A stretch of DNA of 64,000 nt, from positions 23,463,695 to 23,527,694 of the forward strand of contig NC_091143.1 in assembly GCF_041381155.1 (NCBI RefSeq), written 5' to 3'. The notes under the pieces are model-generated. The model did not search any database, had not been told where the DNA came from, and saw only the letters and a list, made by a program, of their open reading frames with translations. Both the position numbers and the translations under genes were made by a program. Of the stretch, positions 1 to 12,900 are shown piece by piece. Each line of letters opens with the position of its first letter. Positions within the stretch are counted from its first letter, which is position 1. Source of the DNA: Argopecten irradians (lineage: Eukaryota; Mollusca; Bivalvia; Pectinida; Pectinidae).

Positions 1-1500
1 ATCACATACCGTATTTGACCCATAAGCACCCCTCCCTCTTTTGAGGCCTCAATTTCAATTGCCAAAACTGTATAGGTTTGCAATACTTTTATCTTATCAA
101 AGCTGACAATGCAAGTTAAAAATTATTAAAAAGAATTTCTAAGAAATAAGTACATTTGTATTTCAAGAATCTTTTATGAGACATTCCCCTGTTGAGGACG
201 TACAGCCAGTTTTGTTTAACATTCGAACAACTCACCAACCCCTATGTAAAGCGCATAAATCGACACATGTGCGCTCAGTCATGTACATATACACCTAGCA
301 GTCTACAGTGTATCACCTACAACTAGGTAAACATGCCCTCACCTATAAAACTATATGGGGCTTGTTTTAGCAAAAAACATGTCAACTCCTCTAAGCCGTC
401 ATTTAGATGTTTGTCAAATTGAAATTTGAACACAAGTGAAAAGAAATCCAAACAATAATAAGTTCACATATTTCCACATATATCATGGTGCTCGATGCAC
501 TCAACTGACCACGTACATGTGACTACATACATATAAATGTACCTGTCCCAAAAGACAACAACAGATACCATAACAAATTAAAATCCAGTACGGCATAATA
601 CACCATAAATGGGCCACACTGCAGACATGCAGGCTACAAACAAGACTTATACTAACTACAAAACAATTCACAAATAATAGCCTTCAAACACACATCACAC
701 ATTCATACTCATCTAAGCAGATCACAGAACCAGACACACTCTAGATCTGCAGCATTCATGAATTCAGACAAAGCTGTTGCAATTCAAGGACACACTTAAA
801 TACTCCTCTTCCTCACAAGCAGTAATGCAATGAAATGTTCTCCTTGTTTAACTGCTTTACTCCTTACAGAACACTAGGTCGATCATTGATGACCATGGAA
901 GCAAATCGAAACGAAAAGATGAGAAAATAAAAGCAAAGAGTAAGACCTAAAGCCATTCACAGTCATACAGAAAATATATAGGTGTTAGGCAAATAAAGCA
1001 TCCCTTACATTTGAAAACAATTTTGGGTTAGGGCATGCCTCGACTTCTTAGACGTCGCAGAAAATTCTAACACCTCAAAAGTACAATAATACATGTATTT
1101 CTTCAAATGGGATTTCTACTTTCGTTTTGACTAGAATTTATTTCCTCTTCCTATTTTTAGAAACTGCAAACCTGCATTACGTCATTATCATAATAAACAT
1201 TTTAAAAAATCAAATAATTTTGCATTTGATGATTAATTCAATGACATAAAGATTAATCAAATAATTTATGATTTTATATTTTGACCATAAAGTGGCATTT
1301 ACCAACCTCTCCATGGCGGTCCCCTTGAAAATAATATACCCCGTTAATAAAGTCCGTATCTATAAACTTAGGTTAAATAAATTTTAGTGGATCTAGTTTT
1401 TTTATCATACACTTTACATTAGATTTGTTCCCTTTATATTCTTTGTAAGATTCTCACAAAATGATACTTATTTTTCCATTCGAAAACAACGAAAATTCGA
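1..1500. other. Non-coding flank, nothing recognised
   Basis: AT-rich sequence without a convincing open reading frame, splice-site pair or obvious repeat. The left part is A/C-rich with several ACACA/CATACA stretches and could be the 3' untranslated or downstream region of a gene lying outside the window on either strand, but nothing here decides this. Confidence 0.5.
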
Positions 1501-1534
1501 GAATATTGCCTTTAACAGTTATCTTCTTTCAGTT

Positions 1535-1695
1535 TCGATATTTTCCTTCCGGAATGGACGCCATTTTGTGTGCATTTTGATAAGTCACACAGCTACAGCT
1601 AGATGATGTTTTCATGCCTGATAATATCACGAAAACGCCGTCATTTGATAGAAATCACCGTGTTGAATGATGCAAATGGATCAAAGCTGTTGATT
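1535..1695 (+). promoter_or_regulatory. Probable promoter and 5' non-coding exon of gene 1
   Basis: A CpG-bearing patch in otherwise AT-rich DNA carries an ETS-like core (ttccggaa near 1550) directly followed by a YY1-like GCCATTTTG, a pair common at TATA-less metazoan promoters. It ends at 1695 in a strong donor (GATT followed by GTAAGT). The next acceptor on this strand with a following start codon is at 3808. I infer a first, untranslated exon ending at 1695 and spliced to 3808; the transcription start cannot be seen. Confidence 0.45.
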
Positions 1696-2119
1696 GTAAG
1701 TCACTTGATAGCAAATGTCACAATACAAGACCATAAATTTTATTTAAAGTCGCATATTTCTTACAATTAATATTGGCTCTTGTGGGCTAAACAAACAGTA
1801 TTATGGCGAAAAACAAAAGTAATAAACATAGACTGGTGATTTGGAAGGCTAGCTGTTCCACACCAAAGCGGCCTCAAAAGAAAATGATTTACAAATGTAT
1901 GACCATACTTAACCTTGTTAGTTATTTTGATGTCTGCTTTTTTTGTCTAAAGTGTCTGAAATTATAAAAAGAGGATTGTTTAATTGAGATCTTGTTTACT
2001 ATTTTAAAACCTCGCAGGCTAAATCACGAAGTCTCTTAACATGTAAACTTGTCACTTGTTGAAGTTGATACTGGTAACTGTTACTCAAATGGGTAACGGT
2101 TACCCAGAATGGTGTCGGA

Positions 2120-2252
2120 TCGCAGACATTGTACGTTGTGTGTGACGGATGCGATCACGATTTCCACCCACAGTGCATTGGGATTATAGCGAAGCTAACG
2201 TTAAAAAAGAAAGAAGGTTCTATGCAGAGATTGCAAATTTGAAAAAAAATAA
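2120..2252 (+). pseudogene. PHD-finger exon remnant
   Basis: Within the presumed first intron of gene 1, reading from 2141 gives CDGCDHDFHPQCIGI, the core of a PHD zinc finger (Cys-x2-Cys, then His-x2-Cys). About 75 bases later, in another frame, CRDCKFEKK and a stop follow, which is the final Cys-x2-Cys pair of the same fold. At least one small frameshift separates the halves, and the first Cys pair and any start are not visible. It is best read as a broken copy of a PHD-finger exon, perhaps retroposed or carried by a transposon. Confidence 0.5.
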
Positions 2253-3807
2253 GAAGTAAATAAAATATTGATCTTTATCTCATTTTTCTTCTATAATGCT
2301 CCGTTTTCATCTGCAAATTAGTATGTACTTTCATTCTGCCTTTGGTATTTTAGTATGTTCCTTTGTTTTGTCGTTCCGTCGTTCCTTGTTTTAGTAAAAG
2401 GCCCTGACTGAATGCGGGTACCCAGATCGGGTTTATTTTAAAACTGCAATACAAAAGTCAACAATTAATTTCATTGAACGCTTTTCTCCATATTAGTTTT
2501 TAGAATAATTTACGTTAAAATCAATGTATTCAATCACAGGTATATAATTTCATCTTTTTGGTATCACTTGCCTAACTTATGTGATAAACAAACTATAAAT
2601 GACATAAGGGAAGTAACTCTTGGAATTTTAAGTGCTATTCACATTTGTTTGATTTTGCATGTGTACATTATCGTAGATGACAATTTAAACACTAGAAATT
2701 TGACAGAAGAATACAGCTCTGAATTAGAAACTACCAAATAACTTACAACTTTATGGAGAAAATTTGTATTCTAGACATAGTTTGTACCATTTCCCCACTT
2801 TTTAAACCAGAATTTTTAGCAAATAAAGGAAAACTATATTTATCACACAAGGCAATATTTGCCATAACACTTGATTTCAGATATTATCTCAAGTTTGTGG
2901 CGGTAAAACAATCCTGCTAGTTATGGTCATGCAGAAATATCGCCATTTCAATATTTCTTGAAGATCAAGGAATAATTATAGCAACAGCTAAAAGAAAATT
3001 TCCAAAGTGAATTGAAACGGGAGCATTATTAGCAAAAAGTGTGCCATTTTGTGTAACATGATGTTTCAGAGAATAATTGATTTACAATGTATTTTCATTA
3101 CAAAATATGTAGTTACATCAGTGATATATCTCGATATGCTTACAGGAATCAAACTTAATAATTGAGATCTAGTTTGATTAGGAGAAACAATATTTATATA
3201 TATAATGCTACATTTATGTATGTCAGTTAGCTAAAGGATGACAAAAACTTACAATATTTACTACATTTGTATGTATATAATTGTATATTAATTGTACATT
3301 GATGTCTGAATCCATTTTTTTTCTATGATACTGAAATAGAAATAAAAAGGTACATGTAAGCTTGAATGATTTAGATATTTTCAGTAAAGATATAAAAACA
3401 AGTTAATAGGATTTTAACTAACCAGATGAAATTAATAATTGTTTAAATATGATCAAGACAGCCAGAATTAATTAAGATAGATTTTATGCTTGACAGGATT
3501 TTAAAAAAGGCTTCAGATAAGTATACACTATTTAAAATATTGTTTTGTATTAATCAAGAGCCTGGAATATTGAAAAAAAAGTAAACATATGATTGACATG
3601 TATTATGATCATATCTTAATTAATTACCTGACCCATGATTTCTCGAAACTGTCTTTTAAAAACAGCCTGAAATAAAACATAATTTTACAAAAGAAAAAAA
3701 AATAGATTTGACCTTGAGTTGGTGCTTTTTAAATGTTTCGAGAAATTAGGGCCTGGTAAATGTAAATTGATTAATTAATGAAAAAAAACACCTTTTATAT
3801 TTTTCAG

Positions 3808-3918
3808 ATAATACATGAATAATGAGTTCTCCACAGCTTCATACTGTTGTCATCATCAAAGACAATGGAACGCCTGTTTTGAGGCGAATCAAAGTGAATC
3901 TTCTAGGCAGAAGAGATG
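3808..3918 (+). CDS. Gene 1 coding exon 1 (5'UTR end and start codon)
   Basis: The acceptor ttttcag precedes 3808 and the ATG is at 3822. The exon encodes MSSPQLHTVVIIKD... and ends in GAGATG before GTGAGA, leaving one base of a split codon. No in-frame upstream ATG is present in this exon, so this start is chosen. The donor region is tandemly repeated immediately downstream. Confidence 0.75.
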
Positions 3919-6900
3919 GTGAGATGAAAATGTATTAGATAAGATAATTTAAAAAAAAATGTCTTGATCAAGTCATGAAGAGATGATGAGATGAAAATGT
4001 ATTAGATAAGATAATTTAAAAAAAAATGTCTTGATCAAGTCATGAAGAGATGATGAGATGAAAATGTATTAAATAAAAAAAAAAAATTTAAAGTGTCTTG
4101 ATCTTGATCGACTTGTTTTTTCATTACCGTAATATATATACGTATCTAAAAATAATAAAAATAATAAATATTTTTAAAAAATCTGCCTTCCCTAACGCTT
4201 TCGCAGCTACCACTGCTTAAAGGGATATTTAATGATGACGCTGATAAGGCAACAACACAAACAACAAGGATTATATAAATATATATATAAGGAAAGATGG
4301 AGCTTTAAAATAAGCAATTTTGAAGCAAACATTATAAAGATGCAAGTACAGGTTTATCATACTCTTTCAGCTCATAATATACATTTTTAAAGAAAATCTT
4401 GTCTTATTCACTATAGAATGCAAAGTTTTTTATCACCTTTCTGGTAAGAACGAAAAAAGGAATTGGTGTCATAAAGTTTAAGCAGGGCACAAATTAAAAA
4501 AAAAAAAATCGAAAAAGAAACATCAGAAAATTTAATATGCAAATATTATGAGCTGACAGTGTAGACAGTTTTCTGCAATTATACAAAATTTGGTTATAAT
4601 CCATCAATATATGAGATCTGCAGGAAATCTTGAAGAGAAAAATGGATGGAATTCATAAATGTAGAGTAAAATAACAGTGGGGATCATTTTGGCTCGGCAC
4701 TGTACTGTGTATAAAGTAAAATGGTTTTGTTGGCATGCCATATATATGTCAACAACGTGGTTATAATTTAAAGTTTATTAAACCCATGAGTCTGAAGGTG
4801 TTAATTGTCATTATTACCCTTTAGCATTGTGATAAAATGTAAGTATAAATATCATCCTGTTATTGTAGCTCTTTATACATATCTACTGGTTAATCATGAC
4901 AATCTAATTCAATTCAATCCTGCTCATTTATTTCCTCCTTAGAAAATGAGTATGCTAGAACCACTGCATCACATTAAAGTTGTTTTGTTTTCCTTGTCAT
5001 TTCAGAGATTTTCCCAAGGCATAGCTTTATTATAAAATTCAAAGATGAGTACTCATGTAACGGAGAAATGGAGAAGTATGGCCTAGAAAGTAACACAAGT
5101 ACAAAAGGTAATCGGAACGCAAACAACCCACGTACATTTACACACTATGTCAGCAAGGGCTTGACAGAAAAATTACTGCAAGATCTGATTGAGTCTTCAG
5201 ATGTTCTAGAGGACTATACTAGACATCTCCTGGACCGCGATATCCATTTTAATAAGCTTGACCTTACACGAAACCAGCTGCAGTTTGAAGTGATCTTTAA
5301 AGACAAAGAAGACTATGAGGAAACGGTGAAAACGTGTACAACCCCATTTAATAGCCAATTCTGGAGGCCAAAAAATGCAACTAAAAGTAAGTTTCCGGGA
5401 TTTCAATCTGTTCCAACTTTACATGATATGTCAGAAGACACCAATCAGGGCTCATCAAGTCAGGAAATAATGCCTTTTGGTAGTGGTCGGGGACCAGATA
5501 GACTGAAGGAATCTGTTTCCAGGGGAATTGAGAAACTTTCTAATGCAGAAAATGTGGTGTTGGATGGAATGAAGGAATGTGATACGTTATCATTAGATGA
5601 CCTGGTGATCCAGGGTTTGTTAAATGAGGATAAATCACCTGATGAAATCAGTGCACTTACAGAAAAATCTAGAGGCACAGATAAATCTAGTGACAATGAA
5701 AAATCGAAAAGCACGAAGAAATCTAGAGGCACAGAAAAATCTAATGACAAATTTGATGCAGACCACTTCTCAAAAGAAAGATTTGTAATTTCTTGTGAGG
5801 GAAAGTCACCTACACAGGAATACGTTCCATGTGATGGGGACTTGGGCAAGGACTTAGAGACAGCATTAAAACAATCCTCACCGGCCAAGTCAAAGAGAAG
5901 TTCAAGACCACAAAGGAGGACGACAGATACACATATTTCTAAATCTACTGAGGACATTGAGGGCAAAGTGCCAACATCCAAGTCTGTGCGTTTAGCGGAA
6001 GAATCGTTAGAAAAGGTAGTTTATTTATTTGTAATTACACAGTTACTGTAATGTCATACAGCCATGTTATAAATATCATAATGTACACAATCATGTAATA
6101 ATTAACTCTCTTGTAATGTCACAGCTAGGTAATAATGACGTCATAATCAAAATTATAATATCACATCGCACTATTGTCTCGATAGAAACATCAAATATTA
6201 AAGCATGATTTTGCAACCCTTATACAGAAACAAAATCAAAAGTTTTGTCTGTATTACCATAAATACTAGTTATGTGATAAATAAAATCTTATTGATTATG
6301 ACATAGCCAATAAGATTTTATTTATCACATAACTAGTATTTGTGGTATTATAGACAAAACTTTTGATTTTGTTACATTACATAATGTAATATAAAATTTA
6401 TTCAACTTTTGATAATCCACTTGCCAGAAGGCTCATCAAGGCATATCATTGTTGAACTTGTTACATATAATTAATAATTTTCATATTGCATACAATCAAG
6501 TTACTTGTCATATAATAAGTAAGATTCTCTGTTTACTGTTATTGATTTCGTAAACTAGATTTAGCCATTTATTTACATCTGTTTAGGGTTTTTTAAGGTA
6601 AATCTACAGGCAGTAGTGTAAGGGACCAAACAATTATTTTGTCATATGGCTTACTGTAACTGTAATTTTGAGTGCACATGTGAAAGAAAGTTGAATGAAA
6701 CATCTGTTATCAGATCAATTTTTGTATGTATTTTTTTTTTCACTTTAATCAGAGGAATTTGAGAAATGTTGAAACTTCAAGATTTATGAAAAGAGAAGAC
6801 TACCCTATACTTGGTAGTGAACAGGAACTGGTAAGTTTATATATATTTGTAGTCATTGAAATGAAGTGCCTTAAAGGCCGATGTTTTATTGCCTTTGCTG

Positions 6901-9900
6901 TAAGACTATAGCTATCTAAATATCAAAGAAACACAATTTAACAAAGTATCACAATTTATTGACTCGTTCCCTATCCGGGCCTCGAACTCACGATCTACTG
7001 CACCCAATCACCTCCATATTGCACAAATGTCCGGGAAGGAACCTTGCATTGTATACGTATAATGACTTCCAGTCTGGAACCCAGTACAGTATAGAAAAAG
7101 TTAAAGCAGGGCGAGATATTTAATACTGCAATTTTTTAATACATTTTAGGCTTACAGGCTTCATTTCATCTTTTGATTTATTTCCATGTAGAACTTACTT
7201 TTGTAGTTCATTGAATCAAATTTAAAGTGTAGTTAGCAAATACCAGTGAATAGTGAATACCAAGTAGTCTGGTAATATGTATTTTTCATTGCATTTTTCC
7301 TTGAGTTAGATCTCCTATATACACATAATTTATCACTTTATTTGATTGTTCCTATCAGAATATTAAACATGGCCAATAAAAATACTTTTAATAATATAAC
7401 ACATAATGTTAATAAATTGCAAAATATTGATATACTTTCACTAAGGATATATTTAAATCTATTTCAGGGTTGATGAGTAGAAGTGATTTTAGAAATATTT
7501 CTATCTTTACAGGAGTGTTGTGCATGTGGCCTTGATGAACCAGATGTTACAGCCAGATCCAGGAAGTACCTTGAACTGTTAATGGAAGCTGTCATTTCTG
7601 GCCAAAGTAAAGCTCTTCTTGGCCTGAAAGAAGTGTATGTCAGCCTGCAATCAGATATGTCCATTTACTTCTTCAACAAATACCATTACTACGATGTGCA
7701 GACCGATTCTAAACAGCTAATACTGCTTGTAAGTGATTATAAACCTACTGAGATCAGACATTCCTTATGGTGTTGTCAGAAACCTACATAACTCAGACAT
7801 AACGATTCGAACTCCGACTGTTGACATTACAAACCGACATAGTCAAATCCAGGATCTCATCTTTTCTCATCTTCCAAACTTTATACTTTCGTCTTCATTA
7901 TATCTCCTGAACTCCACCTCTTTTATGGTCTCGCTCGCCCCTGTAAGGAAGACTCAGGGTTCTCTCCCCTGGCCAAGACACCATAGTATATAAAACTGGT
8001 AGTTTGAATGTTTTTAATTGCTAAAAGTAAACTTTGAAAGTAACATACTCCTCCACATATTCTGAACCCTCCCTATTTATCAATGCCATTGCCAGGCCAT
8101 TATTTTTTCAGTGTAATAATTGGAATGAAAACTGTTTCTAAAGCACTTCAAGTGCATCTTGAATTCGATTGTGTTGACCATTAGCAAAATGCCCAAAATA
8201 CTATCCATAGAGTGAGCCTAGTCAGTATATAATGTATCTGGGTGGGTTGTACTTGTTTGGGGTCTTCGGCGTCAGGCTTGAGGTAGCACTTGTAATAAAA
8301 AGGGCAAGAGTTCCAGTATCAGGGAGTCTAATGTGTGTTGATATGCGAAAGTTTAAATTGGGATGCGAAGCAAACATGGATTCGAAAACTCTGTTTCACG
8401 TATCAACCATGATTTTTTTTATAAATTACTCGTGTCTCTTCTATGGATTCATGCAACACTTTTATAAATATTGCATTTTGGTGACAAAGTGATTGCAGTT
8501 TCTAAACGTGCATGAGATGGTTACTGCCCTCATTTATTTAAAATTCTATTGAAGAAAAACCATGCAATTTTTTGCGCAAAAACAGCACCTGGATATGGTT
8601 TTGTTTGGCTGAAGGTGAAATGTGCGTGTAGTTCGTGAGAACAGTTGTATATATAAGACAGAATATTGTAAAATAATCTATCAGACATTGTTTATCATCT
8701 TTACACTTGGAGAAATCGCTGAAATTACAGTTCCAATCATTTTATTTTCGGTGCGATTTTAGAAACTGCAATCGTTTTGTCTCCAAAACGCAATATCTAT
8801 AACAGTGTTGCATGAATTCATAAAAAAACATTTTTTCTGGTTTCTGTGACTTTTTCTGGGTTGTGATTTTTCACTAGTTGGCTGCTAAACCTGTCACCTA
8901 CGTATATATATTATAAATGCCACTTACTATTATTTGACTGAAAAACCACATGTTTATTACCTAAGAGATTTTGATAAAAATATCAAATGGAGAAATCAAC
9001 AACTAACAGTTACTGTGTTTCCTTAATTATTTTGTTTCAACAAAATCACAAACTTTTATATTGCAGCTAGCAGTAGCTGGATTAAATGATGGAAAAGGTG
9101 TCAATCTACTGGACTTCTCTCAGGTTGAAAACACCCAGGTAAACCACAGCAAAACTAGTCGACCCTTGCCTTATGACAAGCCCTATCGTAATGATAGGAG
9201 TAAGAAATGGGGAGGTAACTCTATCAAGGCTTTGGATAAATCTGGTCGAGTTTCTCCAGAAGGGGGAAATGATGAGGATAACTCTGGACCGCCAAAGAGT
9301 GCCAACGGGAATTTAGGACAGTCCGCATGGGAGGTGAAGGAAATGATTATGGATAAAAGGCTATCTTCTGGTCTTCCATCGGGGTTCTTTGATGAAAGAG
9401 TTGACACTGATGTTGGTGACCTTGAACAAGACAATGCCAATCCAAGTGACCTTCAACAAAATGGCATCCCTACTGGGCACGCTCCCAGAGAAGAGGTGCA
9501 ACAGAACAGTCGTACCCCTGAATCTGATACAGAAGTAATTATTGAAGCTAATTCTTTCAGTGATGAGGAAAATAATGAAAATGAAGATGAGAGTGATGAA
9601 TCTGATGAAGATTTAGACTTTAACAGTAATCTGCCTGGTGTGCGGACAGTACCTGAAGGTGCCTCAGACTCTGGTGGTGCTATGGGAGGATACACTGGTG
9701 AACAGGCTTTCAGTGAGAGACACAGACCATATGTGCAATCTTGGAATGTTAACCTTGGAGACAATGGACAAAAATGCTTGTATGCGGCTTTGAAAGGTAA
9801 TTAATGAAAAATTAAGAAGAAAAATCTGTGTTTTAATTCTCCTAACAGTGATATGGGATGGTGGAAATAAAGCTTGTAAGTACCGTATATTGACAGAATA

Positions 9901-12900
9901 AACCTAAGTATTTGACTCTGTAGATAACTTAGCCTTTATGGTGACTGATAAATAATTATTTATTTTATCAATAGGGTTAGGTGGAGTACAACACTTGGAT
10001 CCTGATAAACAATTATTTATACAGATAAATAATCCTTTTTATTATGTCATGGTGCGTCGTCCGTCCGTCCGTCGTCCGTCCGTCCGTCAACATTTAATTT
10101 AAATCGCTACTAGTCATAGAGTTCCGCATGGATTGTGACCAAATTTGGCGATAAACATTCTTGGGGGAAGGGGAACAGAACTTGTATAAATTTTGGCTCT
10201 GACCCCCCAGGGGCAGGAGGGGCGGGGCCCAATAGGGGTAATAGAGGTAAATCCTATAAATCGCTACTTGTCCTAGAGTTCTACATGGATTGTAACCAAA
10301 TTTGGCCACAAACATCCTTGGGGGAAGGGGAACAGAACTTGTATAAATTTTTGCTCTGACCCCCCCGGAGGCAGGAGGGGCGGGGCCCAATAGGGAATTT
10401 AGAACCTGTATTCAGAACATTACTTGGCATTACAAACCAGGTGAGCGATACAGGCCCCCTTGGCCTCTTGTTTCATTATTAGGTTTAGACGGAGTACAAC
10501 ACTCAGATCCCAGTACCATGTTCCTTCTAGACCTATCCAATAGCATGCAGCAGCCTGGCAAGATAGACGAAATGAAAAGCAAGGTCAAAAGTATTCTGGA
10601 AGGTGAGCTTATCCTGACAGTTATCCCCTTTTCCTTTATTTTGGGTGGATTATAACCAAATGGGTCTACCACATTGTTTTAAAATACCATATGGCCAGTT
10701 TTAACAGTTTTAAATTTTCTCAATATTTTGGGGATCAATTTTTCACGACATTAGCAATTTCCTGTGAATTCGCAAAAATAACATAGTATACACCAGTTTA
10801 ACAAAAATACAAATCATTTTATATTTATGGAAACAAGACTAGTTGTACTCTGTTAGGGCCTGGCATCAAGATTCAGGTGCCCTATATATAGTAACCTGTC
10901 GGTCAATCCGGCCATCCATTGACATCATTTATTAATGGTATAAAGTGCCATGATATGTTTTTCTTGTTAACACAGTGGCAGGGAGTAAGCACTTTGGATG
11001 CCAGATGTCGGAGACCTTCGGTATAGCAGTCTTTGGTCACACTTCCAAAGTACTGTTATATCCTTCCAGAGACCTGGGTGCTGTACAGGAAACATTAGGT
11101 AACTTATCAAGTACCAGTGATATCTAAACTCTTCATTACAGCCATGCCTATCAGAGACAGCTTAAATCTATTGGTCAGTTTGTCAAGCTATACTTGTTTG
11201 AATTTTTCAATAAATTAACTGGCCAATTAACTTGAAATTTATTTAATTTGTTCACAAAATACAAAACATATTAGTCTAAGAATACTGTTAAAAATATCAA
11301 AGTTCAAGATTAGCATTTTGGCATGGTGAACATTTGTTAATACTATGAAGCAAGGATAATGCAGAAAAGTTGACAATTTTTTAAAATCTTACCTGCCTGG
11401 TATGTTTAAGTCAAGGTCAAGGTCATTTCAAAGGTCAATGTCATATTTTGTATTTCTTTTACTAAGTTTTAGGTCACCTGACCATAGGTCATGTTGACCT
11501 ATAAGATAGTCTTTTGTCATGCGTCGTCTGTTAACATTGTCTTGTGAACACGATAACTTTAAACTGGTAAATTTAAACCGAGCTAAATGAAACTTTGTAT
11601 GTAGACTAATATGGGAAAGATCTCAGACGAGTTTGGAAATCAGCTTTATTCAACTGTAATTTACGGAGTTATTGCCCTATGCACTAATAATTACTACTGG
11701 ACCTTGTGAATATGATAACTTTGAATAAATATGCACTCAGCTTCATGAAACTTTGTATTCAGGCTATAAAATTGGAATTATCTTGGACAAGTTAAAAAAT
11801 CGACATGATTAGATAATAACTTACAGAGTTATTTCCCTTTGCAATTACATATATTGAATGTTATGAACGTAATGACTTGAGTAAATATGCACAGAGCTTA
11901 ATGAAAATTTGTATGTAGACCTATTAGATGTGAGTAAATATGCACAGAGCTTAATGAAAATTTGTATGTAGACCTATTAGATGTATGTTCTATTTCGTGA
12001 ACAGATAGTGCAGGTTTAAATATATAATTCTCCTTGTCAAAACTCTTTAGTTGTTTTATGTTTATTAAGAAACCAGGAAAGAAACTTAAAATATTCTGCC
12101 ATAGACTTATTGGTTAATTCATGTTGTATATGATTTGGTGTTTCTTACAGATTCGCCAAACTTCCCTGTAGCTGCCGGACGATCTCCCCTAGCCCTGGGT
12201 CTGCTTCTTTGTACCTGTGTCTGGTTTACAGAAAAAGGTAATTGTAAACTCGTCTACATTCACAGTTTGTAATCTCTCGCCTGGAGTTATCTGGTACTGA
12301 TTTAATGTGCATTTTGTATTGCATTCAACTTCATAGATGTTTTTTTCATATTCTTTTCATAAAATTGTAAAAATATTTTGATGAATATGCAATAATTGGT
12401 TAAGAAATAATTAAAAAAACATATTGATGTATATTCACCCTTATTAATGTATTGATGTATTTTCACTCTTGATTAAATATTTAAGGAATAGATTTTTATA
12501 TTGTTGAGGTTATGAGGGTATAATGATAATGGAGCCCATGTAAATTTTTTGCCAGGGTTACATAATTTACATGGGCTCCATTATCATTATACCCTCAGAA
12601 CCTCAATAAAATAAACACCCATTCCTTCTATTTGCAGTTTTTCATGCAAGCAAATATTTTTTATTCTCGTGATAGTTGCATATTTTTTTTAAAATACCAA
12701 TATCTCTTGTCATCGTCAACAAATTCGATTGAACAGTTGATTGTGACTGAGTTATTCAAATGTTCCCACCAAAAATGGGGTCATGACCCACATTTCCCAC
12801 TGCATTGCTACACAAGTGGCTATTCACGTACCAACAGAATTATCGTATGTGTTGTACTAACATTAAACACTGATAATGATACCAGGTAATACTAGAAAGC

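Noticed and set aside
5068..6051. Independent gene starting at the Met at 5068
   Set aside because: The frame continues upstream through a good acceptor at 5006 and joins the exon with the ATG at 3822; the end is a donor at 6016, not the distant stop.
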